NCBI GenBank assembly: GCA_905212505.1
Contig: CAJMEO010000012.1
Coordinates: 1-9,885, forward strand
Reading direction: 5' to 3'
DNA: 9,885 nt
DNA from: an uncultured Christensenella sp.
GTDB taxonomy: Bacteria; Bacillota; Clostridia; Christensenellales; UBA1242
Part shown: piece by piece, positions 6,967-9,885 of the stretch
Layout: each line of letters opens with the position of its first letter
Position numbering within the stretch: the stretch's first letter is position 1
Notes under the pieces: model-generated
Seen by the model: only the letters and a program-made list of their open reading frames with translations
Databases searched by the model: none
Told to the model about the DNA's origin: nothing
Translations under genes and position numbers: made by a program

Positions 6967-9603
6967 GTGAGTAAAAGGAAATATAATTTAATTTCAATAG
7001 CATCAATAGTGCTTTTGGCACTAGTTATTTTGCTCAACATTGTGGCAACTTTTGCTTATTATAGTGACAAGAAAGATTATTCAGACAGTTTGAATTTTGG
7101 CGACATAAAAATAAATGCCAACAATGAAATTGGAGCAAATTCATATTTTGCTTCAAGCATTTCCGAAAATCTAAAGCCCGGCGACTATCTTTTGAACGAC
7201 GATGTTAAGTTCAGTCTTGATTCAACAAGCGAACCTGCATATATAAGGGCTAAATACACCGCAAGTGTAAAAGAAAGTAAGAACTTGTTTAATGCCAAAA
7301 CTTTTGTTGATAATGCGGTTTCGTTAGGTTATTCAAACATCAGCATAAACAACAATTACAGCAATGCCATAAATGTTCCGCAAGTGTCATATGCTGAAGA
7401 TCATAGCAAATTGAGTTTTGCTTGCGAATCAAAAACACCTTACACATTCAGTTGCAAAATTGACCCAACGGGCTTACAAAACAATGCGTCTTGCGATTTT
7501 AGATTTTATTATTCTGACGGAACAAGTGAGGGTTGCGCAGTTAACAAATCTTCAACAAGTTGCCTTTTCACAACAAACGCTTCAAAAACCTTGTCTGAAA
7601 TAAGCCTTGGCAACTGGGCATATAGTGGTTCATTTGTTGCTTATGAAATTCAACTTGAAAAGGGTTCAGTTGCAACCAACTTTGTTTCTTGTAACATTGT
7701 TGATGCAGATTATGAAGTTGCAAATTATTTGAAATATAAAGACATGACCCTTGGCAACAATTTGCTTTCTTTGGGTGGAAGAACGGTTTTAACAAAAGAA
7801 GATAATGGAAGCAACACAGCGGTTAGAAATATAACAGGAAATCAAATTTTTGTTGGCTTCACGATGAACAATTATTGGTATCCTTTCAATATTGTAAGTT
7901 ACAGCCTTTCAGGAAATTCAATTACTGTTGCATCAAAAAATGGAGGATATGGAATTGGGATTGACTTTTTATGCTCACCAAACACCTCCTACACCTTTTC
8001 GGCAACACGAAGTGCAAGTGGCTGTGAAGTTGCCGTTGGGTTTTATAAAGAAGATGGAACTTTTATAAAATATAGCAACGCTGTTAGCGGGTCATTAACT
8101 TTCACAACACCTTCAGAATGCACAAAATTAATTATTGTTCTTCGCCCAACCGCTGACAGCACGGAAAGAACATATGCTAATATTAGATTAACAAAAGATT
8201 CTATTCTTGATTTTAACAGTTATAACGGAACTTTGTCTGGTAGCTATTACACACAAACTGGCACATCAACAAAGCTTGAAGTTGGCAAAACTTATAAATT
8301 GACATTTGACTATGCCTTGTCTGACGTGGTTGGTACACTTGGTTGTGGAATTGGTTGTGGAACAAAAAATAGTTATAATACAGATATAATCTATCAACAA
8401 AATTACACTTCAACTTCAGGCACATTCACAGCATCTTTCACTTTCACGGAAAGCCATAGGTCGCCAAATGGCAACGGACCTTATGAATATATTGCTTTCA
8501 GATTTATAAGATCAGGCAGCAACACTGACACTGGAACAATCAGCATAACAAATCTTAAACTTGAAGTGGTTGGCGATAATGCTTATTATTGGAGTGAAAA
8601 GATTGGCGATTATTATTATCTTATGGATGCTTCAACAAATCAACCATTGATTGTTAATGACAGCTCAAAAACTTACACTTTCATTTCAAAAGCAAACAGC
8701 CAAATTGCGCCAAACGTAACTTATTCTTCAGATTTCAGTGGAAATGTGATTGGAATTCACATTGGCATTGAAGCAATTCAAGTTGCAAACCTATCTGCGT
8801 CTAACACAACAAAAACCACGCTTGAAAACATTAAAGAAAAACTTGATGCAATCAATAATGTTCAGTCAACTGGAACATATAATGTGCAATTTATTGTTAG
8901 TGGAACGACATATTCAAGTTCTGGCATAAGTTATGGTGGCGATGCAACAATTCCTGATGCTGTGATGACGGCTGTAAATGAAACAACTTTCACAGGCTTT
9001 GCTTTTTCACCTAATGGCTATCCTGTGATAACAAAAACTGGAAATTGCCATTCAAGTTTGGATGCTGCAAACAAAAAATTAACAAATATCACCGAAAATT
9101 TGGTGCTTTATGCAACAACAGCGGTTAGTGCACAAAAATATACTGTAACTTTTGTAAGCGAAAGCACAATTTTGCAAACTGGTGAAATTGTTGGAAACAC
9201 TTGTGCTTATCTTGGAGAAAAGCCAACAAAAGCCCCAACTGAGCAAAAAGAATATATTTTCAGCGGTTGGAAAATTGATGGCAACAGCACAATATACACA
9301 GATTTAAGCGAAGTTACAATTTCAAAAAACACAACTTTTGTTGCTCAATTTAGTGAACAAACCCGAACTTATTCAATAAATTATGTTCTAAATGAAGGGT
9401 CGTTTAAAAATAATTTCACTTTAAAAACTTCTTATGTTTATGGCGAAACTTTTGCTTTGCCAACAGCCGAAAATATGTTTAAAGATGGCTACACTTTTGC
9501 TGGCTGGTTTGAAACAAGTGATTTCTCAACAAGTGCGGTAACACAAATTTCAAGCACCACAAGCGGAAATAAAACATATTATGCAAAGTGGGTGACACAA
9601 TAG
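6967..9603 (+). CDS. Large secreted surface protein: SipW/TasA-like N-terminus, jelly-roll-like modules, InlB B-type repeats
   Basis: An 878-residue secreted protein. Residues 1-30 are a basic N-terminus plus a hydrophobic helix ending in ATFAYYSD, followed by LNFGDIKI. This resembles the signal peptides of SipW-processed TasA/camelysin-type proteins. Residues about 70-101 continue that fold. Residues about 105-537 hold three modules resembling carbohydrate-binding or phage-tail jelly-roll domains; the first ends with IQLEKGSVATNF (228-239), typical of such modules. The SipW-type fold appears to resume at YYWSEKIGDYYYL (540-552) and ends with the family-typical EAIQVAN (602-608). Residues 637-877 are three InlB B-type (Flg_new-like) repeats. 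There is no LPXTG motif, sorting tail or C-terminal helix, so attachment to the cell is unexplained. Start GTG with AAGGGGA six bases upstream. It is its own transcription unit. Likely roles are adhesion or matrix formation; this is inference. Confidence 0.88.
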   Translation: MSKRKYNLISIASIVLLALVILLNIVATFAYYSDKKDYSDSLNFGDIKINANNEIGANSYFASSISENLKPGDYLLNDDVKFSLDSTSEPAYIRAKYTASVKESKNLFNAKTFVDNAVSLGYSNISINNNYSNAINVPQVSYAEDHSKLSFACESKTPYTFSCKIDPTGLQNNASCDFRFYYSDGTSEGCAVNKSSTSCLFTTNASKTLSEISLGNWAYSGSFVAYEIQLEKGSVATNFVSCNIVDADYEVANYLKYKDMTLGNNLLSLGGRTVLTKEDNGSNTAVRNITGNQIFVGFTMNNYWYPFNIVSYSLSGNSITVASKNGGYGIGIDFLCSPNTSYTFSATRSASGCEVAVGFYKEDGTFIKYSNAVSGSLTFTTPSECTKLIIVLRPTADSTERTYANIRLTKDSILDFNSYNGTLSGSYYTQTGTSTKLEVGKTYKLTFDYALSDVVGTLGCGIGCGTKNSYNTDIIYQQNYTSTSGTFTASFTFTESHRSPNGNGPYEYIAFRFIRSGSNTDTGTISITNLKLEVVGDNAYYWSEKIGDYYYLMDASTNQPLIVNDSSKTYTFISKANSQIAPNVTYSSDFSGNVIGIHIGIEAIQVANLSASNTTKTTLENIKEKLDAINNVQSTGTYNVQFIVSGTTYSSSGISYGGDATIPDAVMTAVNETTFTGFAFSPNGYPVITKTGNCHSSLDAANKKLTNITENLVLYATTAVSAQKYTVTFVSESTILQTGEIVGNTCAYLGEKPTKAPTEQKEYIFSGWKIDGNSTIYTDLSEVTISKNTTFVAQFSEQTRTYSINYVLNEGSFKNNFTLKTSYVYGETFALPTAENMFKDGYTFAGWFETSDFSTSAVTQISSTTSGNKTYYAKWVTQ
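7279..8577 (+). other. Putative inserted region of three beta-sandwich modules
   Basis: This codes for residues 105-537 of the surface protein. Modules appear at about 105-241, 264-411 and 412-537. The first two start with NLF or NNLL, and all share a (T/S)YTFS-like strand or KTYKLTF and a late strand with a conserved hydrophobic ending. On both sides the encoded sequence looks like halves of one SipW-type domain. Boundaries are approximate. Confidence 0.5.
8875..9597 (+). repeat. Three InlB B-type (Flg_new-like) repeats in the surface protein
   Basis: These code for residues 637-717, 725-795 and 801-877. Each repeat opens with a Y-x-V/I-x-F/Y strand (YNVQFIV, YTVTFVS, YSINYVL), has a central G(F/W) core (TGFAF, FSGWKI, FAGWFE), and ends with an aromatic strand (LYATT, FVAQF, YYAKW). 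The last two are the clearest. The first is more diverged. Confidence 0.75.
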
Positions 9604-9610
9604 AATATTA

Positions 9611-9640
9611 AAAACTCTTTATATACTAAAGAGTTTTTTT
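9611..9640 (+). terminator. Rho-independent terminator of the surface protein gene
   Basis: AAAACTCTTT (9611-9620) pairs perfectly with AAAGAGTTTT (9628-9637), ten base pairs with a seven-base loop, ending in a T tract. It lies seven bases after the TAG stop. Confidence 0.93.
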
Positions 9641-9733
9641 GTTGCACGAGAATTTAAGTTTTGAAAGAATTGGTTATGAAGTTTTATACATTTTCTCGCA
9701 CGGCATTGAATGTAAGACACAAAATGTGGTGGT

Positions 9734-9838
9734 GCACACGGCATTAAAAAATTTAACGCAGTTAAATTTTTTGATTTTCTTTGAAAAAGAAAATTGCTTC
9801 GCGCCCCCCACGTGTGGGGAGCGGAGCATGCCGTGTGC
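9734..9838. repeat. Cloverleaf-like inverted-repeat element (four-way junction)
   Basis: GCACACGGCAT (9734-9744) pairs perfectly with ATGCCGTGTGC (9828-9838). It encloses three hairpins placed end to end. Arm 1 pairs 9746-9757 with 9761-9772 (12 pairs, A/T-rich). Arm 2 pairs 9774-9782 with 9786-9794 (9 pairs). Arm 3 pairs GCTTCGC (9796-9802, one U-G) with GCGGAGC (9821-9827), with an inner CCCCA/TGGGG stem (9806-9810, 9815-9819). At most one or two bases are unpaired between arms. No gene is supported here. It may be a MITE-like repeat or a structured RNA. The folding was worked out by eye. Confidence 0.65.
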
Positions 9839-9858
9839 GACAAACGAACAAGTTTGTC
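9839..9858. repeat. Hairpin next to the cloverleaf element
   Basis: GACAAAC (9839-9845) pairs perfectly with GTTTGTC (9852-9858) around a six-base loop. It touches the closing stem of the cloverleaf and may belong to the same element. No long T tract follows, so it is not a typical terminator. Confidence 0.55.
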
Positions 9859-9868
9859 GTTATTAAAA

Positions 9869-9877
9869 TGTTATAAT
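9869..9877 (+). promoter_or_regulatory. Possible extended -10 box for a gene beyond the window
   Basis: TGTTATAAT (9869-9877) is an extended -10, the same nine bases used by the minus-strand envelope gene. No -35 is seen at the usual distance and the downstream gene is outside the window. The site is nearly palindromic, so the direction is uncertain. Confidence 0.3.
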
Positions 9878-9885
9878 TAATTATA

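Noticed and set aside
9746..9772. The A/T hairpin AAAAAATTTAAC/GTTAAATTTTTT as a simple terminator
   Set aside because: The surface gene already has a complete terminator at 9611-9640, and this hairpin fits better as one arm of the larger junction.
9619..9866. Two overlapping small open frames, one on each strand (74 and 75 codons)
   Set aside because: Both lie across the terminator and the inverted-repeat element, have no ribosome binding site, and give low-complexity products (for example APPTCGERS) that simply translate the hairpins.
9641..9885. CRISPR array
   Set aside because: The repeated word CACGGCATT occurs only twice in direct orientation and spacing is irregular. The structure is inverted, not an array of direct repeats with spacers.
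1..9885. Mycoplasma-type code with TGA as tryptophan, suggested by the AT-rich sequence
   Set aside because: Conserved tryptophans in L13 and Ung are TGG, and TGA serves as a stop just before ung.

Overview
This is a strongly AT-rich window from a bacterium that uses the standard genetic code: TGA is used as a stop, and every tryptophan that could be checked is TGG. Strong Shine-Dalgarno sites, TTGACA/TAAAAT and extended -10 promoters, short intergenic gaps, and a Firmicutes-type L13 beginning MKSYMANPS all point to a low-GC Bacillota/Clostridia-like organism. It is probably an uncultured gut-type lineage. The lineage is inference; there is no rRNA or other decisive marker here.

Layout. (1) 1-2813, minus strand: a large envelope protein with a four-helix, CvpA-like membrane domain and about 700 residues of helical extension, closed by a nested hairpin terminator at 1-73. 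(2) 2814-3088: divergent control region, with an extended -10 promoter for the minus gene and a consensus promoter plus possible leader hairpin for rplM. (3) 3089-4000: rplM-rpsI, the conserved L13/S9 operon, with its own promoter and terminator. (4) 4067-6135: thioredoxin reductase (trxB), an unrecognised 144-residue protein, and uracil-DNA glycosylase (ung), all in one direction. (5) 6213-6858: a single membrane-tethered protein with a DUF2726-like (PD-(D/E)XK-type) domain, with its own promoter and terminator. (6) 6888-9640: a large secreted surface protein with a SipW/TasA-like N-terminus, jelly-roll-like modules and three InlB B-type repeats, again as its own transcription unit. (7) 9641-9885: no gene, but a dense set of inverted repeats. 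It includes a 105-base block that folds on paper into a nearly gapless four-way junction with an unusually GC-rich arm.

How it works together. The central part is housekeeping: ribosome assembly, thiol redox and uracil repair. It is flanked by two large lineage-type envelope proteins that were probably acquired or diversified separately. Nothing here forms an obvious defence or biosynthetic system. The points most worth following are the cloverleaf-like element after the last gene, the surface protein whose SipW-type fold appears to be split by about 430 inserted residues, the CvpA-like protein with degenerate helical repeats, and the membrane-anchored nuclease-fold protein with altered motif residues.
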